A stretch of DNA of 64,000 bases from Actinomycetes bacterium (GTDB lineage: Bacteria; Actinomycetota; Actinomycetes; Actinomycetales; Demequinaceae): positions 1-64,000 of the forward strand of contig JAEYOR010000058.1 of NCBI GenBank assembly GCA_023411615.1, in the 5' to 3' direction. The translations under genes were made by a program, and so were the position numbers. The notes below the pieces were generated by a model. It had not been told where the DNA came from and made no database searches. It was given only the letters and a program-made list of their open reading frames with translations. The number at the start of each line of letters is the position of its first letter. Positions within the stretch are counted from its first letter, which is position 1. Shown here piece by piece: positions 42,249 through 53,166 of this stretch.

Positions 42249-43289
42249 CTAACCCTTGATACGAGCCGCGAGGGCGTCGCCCACCTCAGAGGTGGACCGT
42301 TGTGCGTCTCCCTTCGCCGCAGCGTCGGCCGCGACGGCGTTCTCCACGCGAGCCGCCAGCTCCCCGTAACCGAGGAAGTCGAGCAGCATCGCCACCGACA
42401 GCACGGTGGCGGAGGGGTCCGCGATGCCCTTGCCCGCGATGTCCGGCGCAGAGCCGTGCACGGGTTCGAACATGGACGGTGCGGTGCGGTCCGGGTTGAC
42501 ATTGCCCGACGCTGCCAGGCCAATGCCGCCGGAGATCGCGGCCGCCTCGTCGGTGAGGATGTCACCAAAGAGGTTGTCGGTGACGATCACATCGAACGAC
42601 GCCGGGTCCGTCACCATCTTGATGGTCGCCGCGTCCACGTGGAGGTAGTCCCACGTGACGTCGGGGAATTCGGGCGCCACTTCCTCCACCGTCCGACGCC
42701 ACAAGTGGCCCGCGTGGACAAGCACGTTGTGCTTGTGGACCAGCGTGAGCTTCTTGCGGGCACGGCCGGCGGCCACACCAAAGGCGTAGCGCACCACGCG
42801 CTCGACGCCGTGGCGAGTGTTGACCGACACCTCAGTAGCGATCTCGTGCGGGGTGTTGACGCGCAGCGCACCGCCGTTGCCCACGTACGGGCCTTCGGTG
42901 CCTTCGCGGACCACCACAAAGTCGATCTCGCCGGGGTGGCTCAGCGGCGACACCTCGCCCGGGTAGAGCTTGGAAGGGCGGAGGTTCACGTACTGGTCGA
43001 GCGCAAAACGCAGCGGCAGGAGCACACCGCGCTCCAGCACGCCCGACGGCACGCTCGGGTCGCCAATAGCGCCGAGCAGGATGACGTCGTGGCTGCGGAT
43101 CGCCTCAAGATCCGCGTCGGTGAGCGTCTCCCCCGTTGCGTGCCAGCGCTTGGCACCGAGGTCGAACTCCGTGATGTCAAAGGCGATGTCCGTGCCTTCG
43201 GTGGCGGCGGCGAGGCATTTGAGCCCCTCCGCCACCACCTCCGGACCAATTCCATCGCCTGCGACAACGGCGAGCTTGTACGTCGTCAC
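42249..43289 (-). CDS. leuB: 3-isopropylmalate dehydrogenase
   Basis: Encodes 346 residues from a GTG behind AAGGGGAAAG. It oxidises and decarboxylates 3-isopropylmalate in leucine synthesis. It opens with [35 protein letters not shown] carries the substrate loop, [11 protein letters not shown] the catalytic Lys, and [31 protein letters not shown] the Mg-binding Asp residues. The C-terminal [20 protein letters not shown] block is typical. It is placed in the ilv operon between ilvC and ilvE. Confidence 0.95.
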   Translation of the reverse strand: MTTYKLAVVAGDGIGPEVVAEGLKCLAAATEGTDIAFDITEFDLGAKRWHATGETLTDADLEAIRSHDVILLGAIGDPSVPSGVLERGVLLPLRFALDQYVNLRPSKLYPGEVSPLSHPGEIDFVVVREGTEGPYVGNGGALRVNTPHEIATEVSVNTRHGVERVVRYAFGVAAGRARKKLTLVHKHNVLVHAGHLWRRTVEEVAPEFPDVTWDYLHVDAATIKMVTDPASFDVIVTDNLFGDILTDEAAAISGGIGLAASGNVNPDRTAPSMFEPVHGSAPDIAGKGIADPSATVLSVAMLLDFLGYGELAARVENAVAADAAAKGDAQRSTSEVGDALAARIKG

Positions 43290-43302
43290 AGTGGCTTTCC
43301 CC

Positions 43303-44924
<1,622 letters not shown>

Positions 44925-44927
44925 GGC

Positions 44928-46763
44928 TTAGTCCTCCCGGTCCCACTCGGGGGCCACGCCCCGGGCGTACTGAATCTCGTCATTGCTCACACCAGAGGCA
45001 ACCATTGGCCACACCATTGCGTCCTTCGACACAGTGAAGTCAACCACCACTGGCTGGTCATTAATCTCATTGGCGCGCTTGATGGTGGCGTCCACATCGG
45101 CGTCGGACTCGCACCGCAGCCCCACGCACCCCATCGCCTCAGCGAGCTTCACAAAATCGGGCGTACGGCGGGTGCCGTGGCCCGTGTGCAGATCGGTGTT
45201 CGAGTAGCGCTCGTTGTAGAACAGGGTCTGCCATTGGCGCACCATGCCGAGCGACGAATTGTTGATGATCGCCACCTTGATGGGGATGTCATTGATCGCG
45301 CATGTGACCAACTCTTGATTGGTCATCTGGAAGCAGCCATCGCCGTCGATCGCCCACACCGTCTTGCCCGGCTCGCCCACCTTGGCACCCATCGCGGCAG
45401 GAACCGAGAAGCCCATCGTGCCAAGCCCGCCAGAGTTGATCCACGTGTTGGGGTGCTCGTACGTAATGAACTGGCTCGCCCACATCTGGTGTTGGCCCAC
45501 ACCTGCGGTGAAGATCGTCGAGTCAGCATCGTTGAGCTCACCCAGTCGCTGAATGACGTACTGGGGGCTCGAGAGGCCGTCGTTTGTGGCGCTGTATCCG
45601 AGGGGATAGGTGCGGCGCCAGTCGTCGATCTGCGCCCACCAGGCCGCAAGGTCCGGCTTGCCGTGCTTCACGTGCTCTTGCTCGAGCGCGGGGACCAGGT
45701 CCGCAAACACGTCCTTGAGGTCACCCACAATGGGCACGTCAACGGCCTTGTTCTTGCCGATCTCTGCAGGGTCGATGTCCGCGTGCACAATGACGGCATT
45801 GGGCGCAAAGCTGTCAAGACGGCCCGTCACGCGGTCATCAAAACGTGCACCCAAGGCCACCACGAGGTCGGCCTTTTGCAGCGCCGCCACGGCCGGCACC
45901 GTTCCGTGCATGCCCGGCATTCCCAGGTGCTGCGGGTGAGTGTCAGGCAGCGCACCTCGCGCCATCAGAGTGGTCACCACGGCGGCGCCCGAAGCGTCGG
46001 CCAGTTTGCGCAGGCCGGCCGACGCGCCCGAGCGAATGACGCCGCCACCCACGTACAAGACGGGCCGCCGTGCCGTGGCAAGCAGGCGAGCCGCCTCCTG
46101 GACCGTCTTGGCGTGGGGCTTGGACCCAGCGTTGAACCCCGGCAGATCAATCCGCTCCGGCCACGCGTACGTCGTTGAGGCCTGCAAAGCAGACTTCGCG
46201 ATGTCAACAAGCACGGGCCCCGGGCGGCCGTGGCTTGCGATATAGAACGCCTGCGCGATGGCGGCGGGGATCTCCGCTGCGTCCTTCACCAACATGTTGT
46301 GCTTGGTGATGGGCTGAGTGATGCCCACAATGTCCGCTTCTTGGAAGGCGTCCGTGCCAATGAAGCTCGCGCCCACCTGCCCCGTGATCGCCACCATCGG
46401 GATCGAGTCCATGTTGGCGTCGGCAATCGGCGTCACAAGGTTGGTGGCACCGGGGCCGGACGTGGCAATACAGACGCCGACGCGGCCGGTCGCATGCGCG
46501 TAGCCCTGCGCCGCGTGACCTGCGCCCTGCTCATGGCGGGTGAGGATGTGGCGAATCTTGGTCGAGTCCATGAGCGGGTCGTAGGCCGGCAAGATTGCGC
46601 CACCAGGGATACCAAAGACATCGGTGGTGCCGGTGGATTCGATGGCGCGGACGAGCGCCTCTGCTCCGGTCATTTCCTTGCCGTTGTACGGATCAGCTGG
46701 GCGCGCGGCCGCAGAGGCCCGCGGCTTCGCCGGCGCCTGAGGCTTTGGTTGCACCTGAGTCAT
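44928..46763 (-). CDS. ilvB: Acetolactate synthase, large catalytic subunit
   Basis: Encodes 611 residues. It is a ThDP enzyme making acetolactate and acetohydroxybutyrate. The catalytic Glu lies in [17 protein letters not shown], and the ThDP-binding segment is [32 protein letters not shown]. The FAD-associated middle domain is present. An N-terminal Ala/Pro-rich extension of about 25 residues ([22 protein letters not shown]) precedes the conserved [10 protein letters not shown]. It heads the ilv-leu operon under attenuation control. Confidence 0.96.
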   Translation of the reverse strand: MTQVQPKPQAPAKPRASAAARPADPYNGKEMTGAEALVRAIESTGTTDVFGIPGGAILPAYDPLMDSTKIRHILTRHEQGAGHAAQGYAHATGRVGVCIATSGPGATNLVTPIADANMDSIPMVAITGQVGASFIGTDAFQEADIVGITQPITKHNMLVKDAAEIPAAIAQAFYIASHGRPGPVLVDIAKSALQASTTYAWPERIDLPGFNAGSKPHAKTVQEAARLLATARRPVLYVGGGVIRSGASAGLRKLADASGAAVVTTLMARGALPDTHPQHLGMPGMHGTVPAVAALQKADLVVALGARFDDRVTGRLDSFAPNAVIVHADIDPAEIGKNKAVDVPIVGDLKDVFADLVPALEQEHVKHGKPDLAAWWAQIDDWRRTYPLGYSATNDGLSSPQYVIQRLGELNDADSTIFTAGVGQHQMWASQFITYEHPNTWINSGGLGTMGFSVPAAMGAKVGEPGKTVWAIDGDGCFQMTNQELVTCAINDIPIKVAIINNSSLGMVRQWQTLFYNERYSNTDLHTGHGTRRTPDFVKLAEAMGCVGLRCESDADVDATIKRANEINDQPVVVDFTVSKDAMVWPMVASGVSNDEIQYARGVAPEWDRED

Positions 46764-46817
46764 GTCACTCCCGGATGTATTGGAACTTCACGGAGCACCT
46801 CGCCGTCGCTCCGCATG

Positions 46818-46848
46818 AAAAAACCCCTTGGCCCTGGGGACCTCGGGG
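46818..46848 (-). terminator. Attenuator terminator in the ilvB leader
   Basis: In the minus-strand RNA, CCCC (46848-46845) and GGTCC pair with GGGCC and GGGG (to 46824), with a small GA/AA internal loop, followed by six U residues (46823-46818). GAGGTCC inside this terminator (46844-46838) is an exact complement of GGACCTC in the end of the leader frame (46888-46882), giving an antiterminator. A third stem pairs 46894-46886 with 46859-46851. Confidence 0.85.
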
Positions 46849-46878
46849 AAGCGCGCGGAACGAACCGTTTGAGCTGGA

Positions 46879-46923
46879 CTAGAGGTCCGCGCGCCCGGGT
46901 ACTACGACGAGAAGAATGCGCAT
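46879..46923 (-). CDS. ilvB leader peptide MRILLVVVPGRADL
   Basis: Fourteen codons plus TAG encode MRILLVVVPGRADL, with six consecutive Ile, Leu, Leu, Val, Val, Val codons. A ribosome stalled there leaves 46882-46888 free to form the antiterminator, while one that reaches the stop covers it and lets the terminator form. This matches the known logic of ilv leaders in Corynebacterium and enterobacteria. An A/T-rich TTATATTATGA at 46997-47007 may be part of the promoter. Confidence 0.85.
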   Translation of the reverse strand: MRILLVVVPGRADL

Positions 46924-47095
46924 GCGATGACTGTACGCCCCTGCGCGCGCGCATGTCCACCGAATCTCCGACAATCTCATGTTTTGGATCACAGTCTTAT
47001 ATTATGAGACACCTTTGTCTGTGGCTATAGGTGTCGCGGTGGGTGTCGCTTTGACTGTGGCTGCTCGCGGCCCACACCGATACCCGCGCCCGTGC

Positions 47096-47185
47096 GTCGC
47101 GGGAGCACCCGATATTCGACTGCATCCGCCCCTTGCACGCTCACCAACCCGACGCCGACTCCGGTTTGGGGTGCTCGCGCGACGG
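47096..47185. repeat. Dispersed repeat family, locus 2: inverted pair
   Basis: GTCGCGGGAGCACCC (47096-47110) and TTTGGGGTGCTCGCGCGAC (47165-47183) are inverted copies of the core found four times at 16.1-16.3 kb. They pair over about 15 bases with one interruption and a loop of 50-60 bases. Again the pair sits between genes and does not look like a terminator. Confidence 0.75.
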
Positions 47186-47186
47186 G

Positions 47187-47240
47187 CACGAGGCCGGTGG
47201 GGGGCACGAGGCGGGTGGGGGGCACGAGTCAGGTGAGGGT
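47187..47240 (+). repeat. 18-bp G-rich tandem repeat, three units
   Basis: CACGAGGCCGGTGGGGGG (47187-47204) is repeated with one change at 47205-47222, then continues with a diverged third unit CACGAGTCAGGTGAGGGT (47223-47240). It directly abuts the second copy of the dispersed repeat. I know of no function. Confidence 0.7.
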
Positions 47241-47319
47241 GCGAGCAGGTGAGGCGCCGAGCGGGTGAGGGGTCGCGGCGAGCCCCGAACCGCAGCCCAG
47301 GGCCCACCTTGAGATTGAC

Positions 47320-49017
47320 TTAGTTCAGCACTGCTCCACGCGAGGCCGAGCCCACGAGTTTCTGGTACTTGCCGAGCACGCCAGTGGTAAACCGCGCCGG
47401 GATCGGCTCCCAGCCAATGCGGCGAGCGGCGAGCTCCTCGTCAGAGACGTGCAGCTCAAGAGTCCCGTTGGCGACGTCAAGCGTGATGCGGTCACCGTCG
47501 CGCACAAATGCGATGGGCCCACCGTCAACGGCCTCGGGCGCGATGTGGCCCACGCACAGGCCCGTGGTACCACCAGAGAAGCGCCCATCAGTGATGAGCA
47601 GCACGTCCTTGCCCAAGCCGGCGCCCTTGATCGCAGCCGTGATGGCGAGCATCTCGCGCATGCCCGGACCACCCTTGGGTCCCTCATAGCGGATCACGAC
47701 GCAGTCGCCGGCCTGGATGGTGCCGTCTTCAAGCGCATCGAGGGCCGCTCGCTCACGCTCGAACACGCGAGCCGTCGCCTCGAACACGTCGTTGTCGAAG
47801 CCGGCTGACTTCACCACGGCACCTTCAGGAGCAAGCGAGCCCTTGAGGATCGTGATGCCACCGGACTTGTGGATCGGGTTGTTGAGCGCACGCACCACGC
47901 GACCGTCGATGGTGGCGGGCTTGAGCTCGGCCATATTCTCGGCGAGCGTCTTGCCCGTCACCGTGAGGACGTCTCCGTGCATAAGACCGGCCTCAAGCAG
48001 CGTGTTCATGACGGCGGGCACGCCACCGACGCGGTCCACGTCGTTCATGACGAATTGACCAAACGGCTTGAGGTCACCAAGGTGCGGCACCTTGGCAGCC
48101 ACGCGTGCGAAGTCATCGAGCGTGAGGTCCACCTGCGCCTCGTTGGCGATCGCGAGGAGGTGCAGGACGGCGTTGGTCGACCCGCCAAACGCCATGACCA
48201 CGGCGATCGCGTTCTCGAACGCTTCCTTGGTCATGATGTCGCGTGCCGTGATGCCGTTGCGGAGCATGTTGACCACGGCCTCGCCGGACTTGCGGGCAAA
48301 GAAGTCGCGGCGGCGGTCTGCGCTGGGCGGCGATGCTGAACCGGGGATCGACATCCCCAGTGCCTCACCCACCGATGCCATCGTGTTGGCGGTGTACATG
48401 CCGCCGCACGCGCCCTCACCGGGACAGATCGCCTTCTCAATGGCGAGCCGGTCCTCTTCGGACATAAGGCCTCGCGCACACGCACCCACGGCCTCGAAGG
48501 CGTCGATGATCGTCACGTCCTTCTCGGTGCCATCGGCCAACTTCACATGGCCGGGCATGATCGAGCCCGCGTAGAGGAACACGGCAGCCAAATCCAATCG
48601 CGCCGCTGCCATCAGCATGCCCGGGAGCGACTTGTCACAGCCCGCCAGCAGGATAGAGCCGTCGAGGCGCTCGGCCATCATCACGGTCTCAACCGAGTCC
48701 GCAATGAGGTCCCGCGACACGAGCGAGTAGTGCATCCCCTCGTGGCCCATTGAAATGCCATCGGACACGGAGATGGTGGCGAACTCGAGCGGGTAGCCGC
48801 CTGCGGCGTGGACTCCTTCTTTGGAGGCCTTCGCGAGGCGGTCAAGCGAGAGGTTGCACGGCGTGATCTCGTTCCACGAGCTGGCGATGCCGATCTGGGG
48901 CTTGTCCCAGTCGTCATCTCCCATGCCAACGGCGCGGAGCATGCCGCGGGAGGCAGTCGCCTCGAGGCCGTCGGTCACCTGCCGAGAACGGGGCTTGATG
49001 TCTGGCGTCTGCGTCAT
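47320..49017 (-). CDS. ilvD: Dihydroxyacid dehydratase
   Basis: Encodes 565 residues. It dehydrates 2,3-dihydroxy acids to the keto acids of Val and Ile, using an Fe-S cluster. Cluster cysteines lie in [19 protein letters not shown] and [38 protein letters not shown]. The C-terminal [32 protein letters not shown] block is also present. It runs toward the ilvB operon but is separated from it by repeats, so it is probably transcribed alone. Confidence 0.96.
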   Translation of the reverse strand: MTQTPDIKPRSRQVTDGLEATASRGMLRAVGMGDDDWDKPQIGIASSWNEITPCNLSLDRLAKASKEGVHAAGGYPLEFATISVSDGISMGHEGMHYSLVSRDLIADSVETVMMAERLDGSILLAGCDKSLPGMLMAAARLDLAAVFLYAGSIMPGHVKLADGTEKDVTIIDAFEAVGACARGLMSEEDRLAIEKAICPGEGACGGMYTANTMASVGEALGMSIPGSASPPSADRRRDFFARKSGEAVVNMLRNGITARDIMTKEAFENAIAVVMAFGGSTNAVLHLLAIANEAQVDLTLDDFARVAAKVPHLGDLKPFGQFVMNDVDRVGGVPAVMNTLLEAGLMHGDVLTVTGKTLAENMAELKPATIDGRVVRALNNPIHKSGGITILKGSLAPEGAVVKSAGFDNDVFEATARVFERERAALDALEDGTIQAGDCVVIRYEGPKGGPGMREMLAITAAIKGAGLGKDVLLITDGRFSGGTTGLCVGHIAPEAVDGGPIAFVRDGDRITLDVANGTLELHVSDEELAARRIGWEPIPARFTTGVLGKYQKLVGSASRGAVLN

Positions 49018-49073
49018 ATGGGGAGTCTAGGACCGCCGTAGACGACGCTGGCGCAAGTCCTCGAAAAACGGGC

Positions 49074-49104
49074 TTGACGTTGACGCGGCGTCAACTTCTA
49101 GGCT
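49074..49104 (+). promoter_or_regulatory. MerR-type promoter/operator of the tipA-like gene
   Basis: -35 TTGACG (49074-49079) and -10 TAGGCT (49099-49104) are separated by 19 bp, the overlong spacing typical of MerR-activated promoters. A perfect 17-bp palindrome GTTGACG-CGG-CGTCAAC (49079-49095) fills the spacer. The ATG at 49111 begins 7 bases after the -10, which suggests a leaderless transcript. Confidence 0.72.
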
Positions 49105-49110
49105 CTCCTT

Positions 49111-49887
49111 ATGACATCACACTCCCCCGCCGACGCCGACGCTGACTTGGATATCGCCCAGGTGGCACGGATGAGCGGCGTCACCAGCCGCACGTTGCGT
49201 CACTACGACCACACCGGGCTGCTCACCCCCGCATGGACAGGAGCAGACGGCCGACGCCACTACGGCCGCTCCGAACTGCTCCGCCTCCAGCACATCTTGG
49301 TGTTGCGGGAGCTGGGGACAAGCCTTGATCGCATCGGCCAGATCGTGGATGCCGATGACCCCGCCACGGTCATCGCGCTCCTGCGAGATCACCTGAGCGG
49401 TCTCACCGCCGAACGCGATCGATACGCACGCCTCGCCGCGACGGTCGCTCGCACCATCGATTCTCTCGAAAGGGGAAAACGCATGACGACGCAACAGCTC
49501 TTCGACGGCTTTGATCACAAGCAGTACGAGCCCGAGGCGCGCGAGCGCTGGGGGGACGACGCCGTCGATCGCGCCAATGCAAGCTGGCAGCGCCTGGGCG
49601 AGGAGGGCAAGCGTCGGCACATGCGCACCGACCAGGAGATCGTAGAGGCGCTGGGCGCCGCCGTCCGTGTCGGGTTCGGCCCCGACAGCCCGGAGGTGCA
49701 GGACATTGTCGAACGCCACCACGCCTGGCTCAGTGAGATCTGGACCCCGGATGCCGAGGCGTACCGCTCTCTCACCCAGATGTACGTGGACGACGAACGC
49801 TTCCGCGCGCACTACGACGAGATCGCTCCAGGAGCTGCAGAGCTGCTGCGCGATGCGGCCGCGTTGTGGGCGGATGAGCATCTATAA
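49111..49887 (+). CDS. MerR-family regulator with TipAS drug-sensing domain
   Basis: Encodes 258 residues. The N-terminal MerR winged helix is DIAQVARMSGVTSRTLRHYDHTGLLTPAWTGADGRRHYGRSELLRLQ, followed by a coiled-coil (about 95-120). The TipAS-like domain is FDGFDHKQYEPEARERWGD through MYVDDERFRAHYDEIAPGAAELLRDAAALWA. Such proteins activate their own promoter and multidrug-resistance genes when bound to diverse antibiotics, thiopeptides in the case of TipAL. The promoter with 19-bp spacing upstream fits autoactivation. The binding cysteine of TipAL that captures thiostrepton is not apparent. Confidence 0.9.
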   Translation: MTSHSPADADADLDIAQVARMSGVTSRTLRHYDHTGLLTPAWTGADGRRHYGRSELLRLQHILVLRELGTSLDRIGQIVDADDPATVIALLRDHLSGLTAERDRYARLAATVARTIDSLERGKRMTTQQLFDGFDHKQYEPEARERWGDDAVDRANASWQRLGEEGKRRHMRTDQEIVEALGAAVRVGFGPDSPEVQDIVERHHAWLSEIWTPDAEAYRSLTQMYVDDERFRAHYDEIAPGAAELLRDAAALWADEHL

Positions 49888-50054
49888 GATGCGAGATCTC
49901 GCCGCGTAAGGGACGATGGTCCTAACCCGCGTTTGTCGCGCGGTGACGTATCCGAAGAATCGAATAGCTCTGGCCGTCGGGAATGCAAAGCAATCCCCCT
50001 TGTGTTCTGGCGGTGTTATCTCATTGCAACAAGCGCAGAGATGGAGGAGGGTCC

Positions 50055-50720
50055 GTGCGTATCGGATTGATTATGGGAGCGTTGGGCGACCCTGGCCTTA
50101 ACACCCGGCTTTTTGACGCATCACGTCGGTACATCGGAGACGGTGTCACCTTGGAACACGTCCGCATCGCGGACCTGCCCGCTTTTGTCCCCTCCGGAGA
50201 CGTGCCTGCGGAGGCAATCGCTTTCCGGGATCACCTCAGCGAGCTCGACGGCGTGATCATCTACGTCACGCAATACCTCGCCGGAGTGACAGGCGCGATC
50301 AAGAACGCTCTTGAGTGGACCTCGATGCCTCACAGCGTGTTGGCGGGCAAGCCCGTCGCGATCGCGGGAGTCACTCGTCACCCAAGCTCGACGTTCGCCG
50401 CGCTTCAGCAGGTTCGTTCGGCGCTCACGCCTCTTGACGCCGTCGTTATGCGCCAGCCCGAATACACGCTTGAGGTTGCCCCCGAGTTCTTTGGGGACAA
50501 CGACACGATTGTCGATGTCCAGTTGGCTGACGAACTCGCGTCCTTCCTGCACGCGGTTCGCGGCTATGTCGCCCACCAGTTGCGCGTGTCCGAGCTCGGC
50601 ACGGTACCGCTGTCTCCGGCGCTGGGCATCCCGGCGCCTGCAGCGGCTGCGATGCAGCGCGCTGGCGTCACCGGGAGTTTTGCGGGGTCGATCGCGAACC
50701 CCCTTCGTTTCCGCGCGTGA
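50055..50720 (+). CDS. NADPH-dependent FMN reductase family protein
   Basis: Encodes 221 residues from a GTG behind GGAGGAGGG. The flavodoxin-like fold is seen in RIGLIMGALGDPGLNTRLFDAS and the FMN loop ITYVTQY-type IIYVTQYLAGVTGAIKNALEW, then GKPVAIAGVTRHPSSTFAALQQVRSAL. Members reduce flavin, quinones, azo dyes or chromate with NAD(P)H. It has a C-terminal extension beyond the core (VSELGTVPLSPALGIPAPAAAA). The photolyase gene starts 10 bases downstream, so the two may be cotranscribed; a reductase beside a flavin photolyase is functionally plausible. Confidence 0.85.
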   Translation: MRIGLIMGALGDPGLNTRLFDASRRYIGDGVTLEHVRIADLPAFVPSGDVPAEAIAFRDHLSELDGVIIYVTQYLAGVTGAIKNALEWTSMPHSVLAGKPVAIAGVTRHPSSTFAALQQVRSALTPLDAVVMRQPEYTLEVAPEFFGDNDTIVDVQLADELASFLHAVRGYVAHQLRVSELGTVPLSPALGIPAPAAAAMQRAGVTGSFAGSIANPLRFRA

Positions 50721-50729
50721 CCTTCCTGA

Positions 50730-52073
50730 ATGGCGAGTGTGTGGTGGGTGCGGCGCGACGCGCGTCTGCATGACAATCCCGCACTCCTCGAAGCTCAGCG
50801 TATAGGGGTGGCGGCTGCGGTTTTTCCGTGGTCGCCCCCCCTTGTGCATTGGTCTGGGCGGCGCCGGGCGTACCTTGCTCGCAGTCTGTGGAGCCTCCGT
50901 CATGACACCGGGGGTCGCGCTGCCGTACGCCAGGGCTCCCCGACTCAGACCCTCGTGACAGTTGCGCGCGAGATCAACGCCGACGCTGTGTGGGCACAGC
51001 GCGAATACGCCCCCTCCGCCGTTCGCGAGCAGGACGCGGTTGGGCAGGCCTTGGCCGACGCCGGGATTGAGTTGCATCTCGTTGGCTCGCCTTACGCGGT
51101 GGCGCCCGGGCAGGCGGTCAAGGCTGACGGCACGGAGTATCGCGTCTTCACGCCTTATCTGAAAGCGTGGCGCAGGCACGGATGGCGATCCCCTGCGCCT
51201 GCCGCAGACCCCGAGGCTCTCATGCCGCTCGAGCATGACGTCGATCTTGACCTCATCGCCGCACAGTCCGACGGTGTCGACCCCTTGGGCTTCAATCCCC
51301 CGTTTACGGAGACCGCGTGGCTCGGGAGGCTCGATGACTTTGTTGAGGATCGGCTCGCGCACTACGAGGAACGTCGCGACCGCCCCGACCTCGATGGCAT
51401 ATCGCGTCTCTCGATCCCCCTCGCCTTTGGCCAGATCCACCCGCGCACAGTCCTTGCCACGGTGGCCGCCGCCGTCGCGCGCAAGCCGGGCCTCGCGTCG
51501 GCCGCAGAGAGGTTCACGTCCGAATTGGCGTGGCGCGACTTCCACGCAGATGTGCTCCACCACCACCCTCGAGCCTTGCGGGAGTCACTCACACCTGTTG
51601 TGCCGGACGAGAACTGGGCAACCGGCCCTCAAGCCGACGCTGCCTTCATTGCGTGGCGAGACGGACAGACAGGCTTTCCGCTCGTGGACGCGGGCATGAG
51701 AGAGCTCGCGGCCACCGGCACGATGCACAACCGTGTGCGGATGGTGGTGGCGAGCTTCTTGGTGAAGGATCTGCACCTGCCGTGGCAGCGCGGTGCCGAT
51801 TACTTCCGGCGCGCCGAACTCGACTACGACCACGCGCAGAATCAACTCAACTGGCAATGGGTCGCGGGAACGGGGCGCGATGCTGCGCCGTACTTTCGCA
51901 TCTTCAACCCAGAGGGCCAGCGCACCAAGCACGATCCCGAGAGCGAGTACGTGCGCCGATGGCTTCCCGACCTCGACACTCCCGCCTACCCCCAGCCCAT
52001 CGTGGACCACGCCGCCGAGCGCGAGGTGTCCCTCGCTGCGTACCAGCGCCGCCGCTCGGGGACGCACACCTGA
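50730..52073 (+). CDS. phr: Deoxyribodipyrimidine photolyase
   Basis: Encodes 447 residues. It repairs cyclobutane pyrimidine dimers with blue light. The N-terminal alpha/beta antenna domain starts VWWVRRDARLHDNPALLEA. The FAD domain carries FTSELAWRDFHADVLHHHP, MHNRVRMVVASFLVKDLHLPW, and DYDHAQNQLNWQWVAGTGRDAAPYFRIFNPEGQ, including the tryptophan residues of the electron-transfer chain. It ends 16 bases from a convergent dehydrogenase gene. Confidence 0.94.
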   Translation: MASVWWVRRDARLHDNPALLEAQRIGVAAAVFPWSPPLVHWSGRRRAYLARSLWSLRHDTGGRAAVRQGSPTQTLVTVAREINADAVWAQREYAPSAVREQDAVGQALADAGIELHLVGSPYAVAPGQAVKADGTEYRVFTPYLKAWRRHGWRSPAPAADPEALMPLEHDVDLDLIAAQSDGVDPLGFNPPFTETAWLGRLDDFVEDRLAHYEERRDRPDLDGISRLSIPLAFGQIHPRTVLATVAAAVARKPGLASAAERFTSELAWRDFHADVLHHHPRALRESLTPVVPDENWATGPQADAAFIAWRDGQTGFPLVDAGMRELAATGTMHNRVRMVVASFLVKDLHLPWQRGADYFRRAELDYDHAQNQLNWQWVAGTGRDAAPYFRIFNPEGQRTKHDPESEYVRRWLPDLDTPAYPQPIVDHAAEREVSLAAYQRRRSGTHT

Positions 52074-52088
52074 TTGGGCCGGGCGCTC

Positions 52089-53054
52089 TCAACCCTCCCG
52101 TGTGCCACGCTCCGCCACACCCACCAAGACGGCGTTGACGGGTTCCCTTCCCGCGCGCAGCGCGGCAATCTGCTGCTGGACCAAGCCGGTGAAGCGACGG
52201 TTGGTGAGGTCCTCTCCCCCGGCCACGTGCGGAACGATGATGCAGTTGGGTGCTGTCCACAACGGATGCCCGGCGGGCAGCGGCTCAGGGTCGGTCACGT
52301 CTAGTGCCGCGTGAAGGCGACCGCTCGTGAGCTCCGCGACCAACGCATCTGTGTCGACAACTTTGCCCCGCCCCACGTTGACAAGCATTGCACCGTCAGG
52401 CATCGCCGCAAGTGCAGCGGCATCGAGCAACTTGTCAGTGCTCTCGTCATGGGGCGTGACGACGATGACGATGTCAAAAAGCGGCAGCACCTCCTGAAGG
52501 ACCGCCACCGCATGCACAACAGTGCCGTCCTCTTCGATTCGCGCCGTGCGCGCGATGCCCTCCACGTGCACCTCGCATGCCCGCAAGCGCTGCGCGATTG
52601 CGGCGCCGATCGAGCCGTAACCCACGATCAGCGCTCGACTATCCGCGAGGCCCCGAGCAAACCACATGGGCTTCCACACACCACGACGTTGGGCGTCAAA
52701 AAACTGCGGGAGGTGACGACGCTGCGCCACGATGAGCCCGAGCGTCATCTCAGCCACGCGGGAGTCATGTACTCCTCTCGCATTCGCGAGCACGACGCCT
52801 TCGGGCACGAACGGCTCCGCATGCTCATAACCCGCGGACGGGATTTGAATCACTTTGAGATTGGCGCACTGCGCCAAACGACCGTAGACCTTGCGACCGC
52901 CTGTGTAGTGCGCAAGGCAAGCAAGAGTGATCTGGCCCTGTTCATCCTCAGGCGCGTCAGCGTCGGCCGGATTCCACACGACCACGCGGGCGTCGTCACC
53001 CACGTCACCCAATGCCTGCGCTACGTCTTCCGAAGGGACCGAGACGGTGATCAT
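52089..53054 (-). CDS. D-isomer-specific 2-hydroxyacid dehydrogenase
   Basis: Encodes 321 residues. It is an NAD(P)-dependent 2-hydroxyacid dehydrogenase. The nucleotide fold is ALIVGYGSIGAAIAQRLRACEV. The catalytic residues are Arg in VNVGRGKVVDTDAL, Glu in ALDVTDPEPLPAGH, and His in VPHVAGGED. The exact substrate (glyoxylate, phosphoglycerate, lactate or formate-like) cannot be read from this; it is closest in look to the general NAD-binding 2-hydroxyacid group, not SerA, as no ACT domain exists. Confidence 0.88.
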   Translation of the reverse strand: MITVSVPSEDVAQALGDVGDDARVVVWNPADADAPEDEQGQITLACLAHYTGGRKVYGRLAQCANLKVIQIPSAGYEHAEPFVPEGVVLANARGVHDSRVAEMTLGLIVAQRRHLPQFFDAQRRGVWKPMWFARGLADSRALIVGYGSIGAAIAQRLRACEVHVEGIARTARIEEDGTVVHAVAVLQEVLPLFDIVIVVTPHDESTDKLLDAAALAAMPDGAMLVNVGRGKVVDTDALVAELTSGRLHAALDVTDPEPLPAGHPLWTAPNCIIVPHVAGGEDLTNRRFTGLVQQQIAALRAGREPVNAVLVGVAERGTREG

Positions 53055-53108
53055 GACGTCAGTGTGACACGACGCATGCGGGCCTCAGCCGCACCGAGAA
53101 ACAGACGA

Positions 53109-53166
53109 GCGACAGGGGGCCAGCATCCCGTCGCCGCCTTGTGACGGATGCTGGCCCCACTGTCGC
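53109..53166. terminator. Long hairpin between the dehydrogenase and the GH3 gene
   Basis: GCGACAG (53109-53115) followed by GGGGCCAGCATCC pairs with GGATGCTGGCCCC and CTGTCGC (53160-53166), an almost perfect stem of about 23 bp with a loop around 53133-53140. It overlaps the stop codon of the GH3 gene and likely ends that operon. There is no U tract. Confidence 0.65.

Larger units (their letters stand above)
46924..47319. other. Intergenic region between ilvD and the ilvB leader
   Basis: This stretch holds the presumed ilvB promoter near 46997-47007 on the minus strand, one inverted pair of the dispersed repeat core (47096-47185) and an 18-bp tandem G-rich repeat (47187-47240). No gene is supported. 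Confidence 0.6.

Noticed and set aside
50730..52073. Cryptochrome instead of photolyase
   Set aside because: The C-terminus lacks an extension and the FAD-domain motifs match CPD photolyases.
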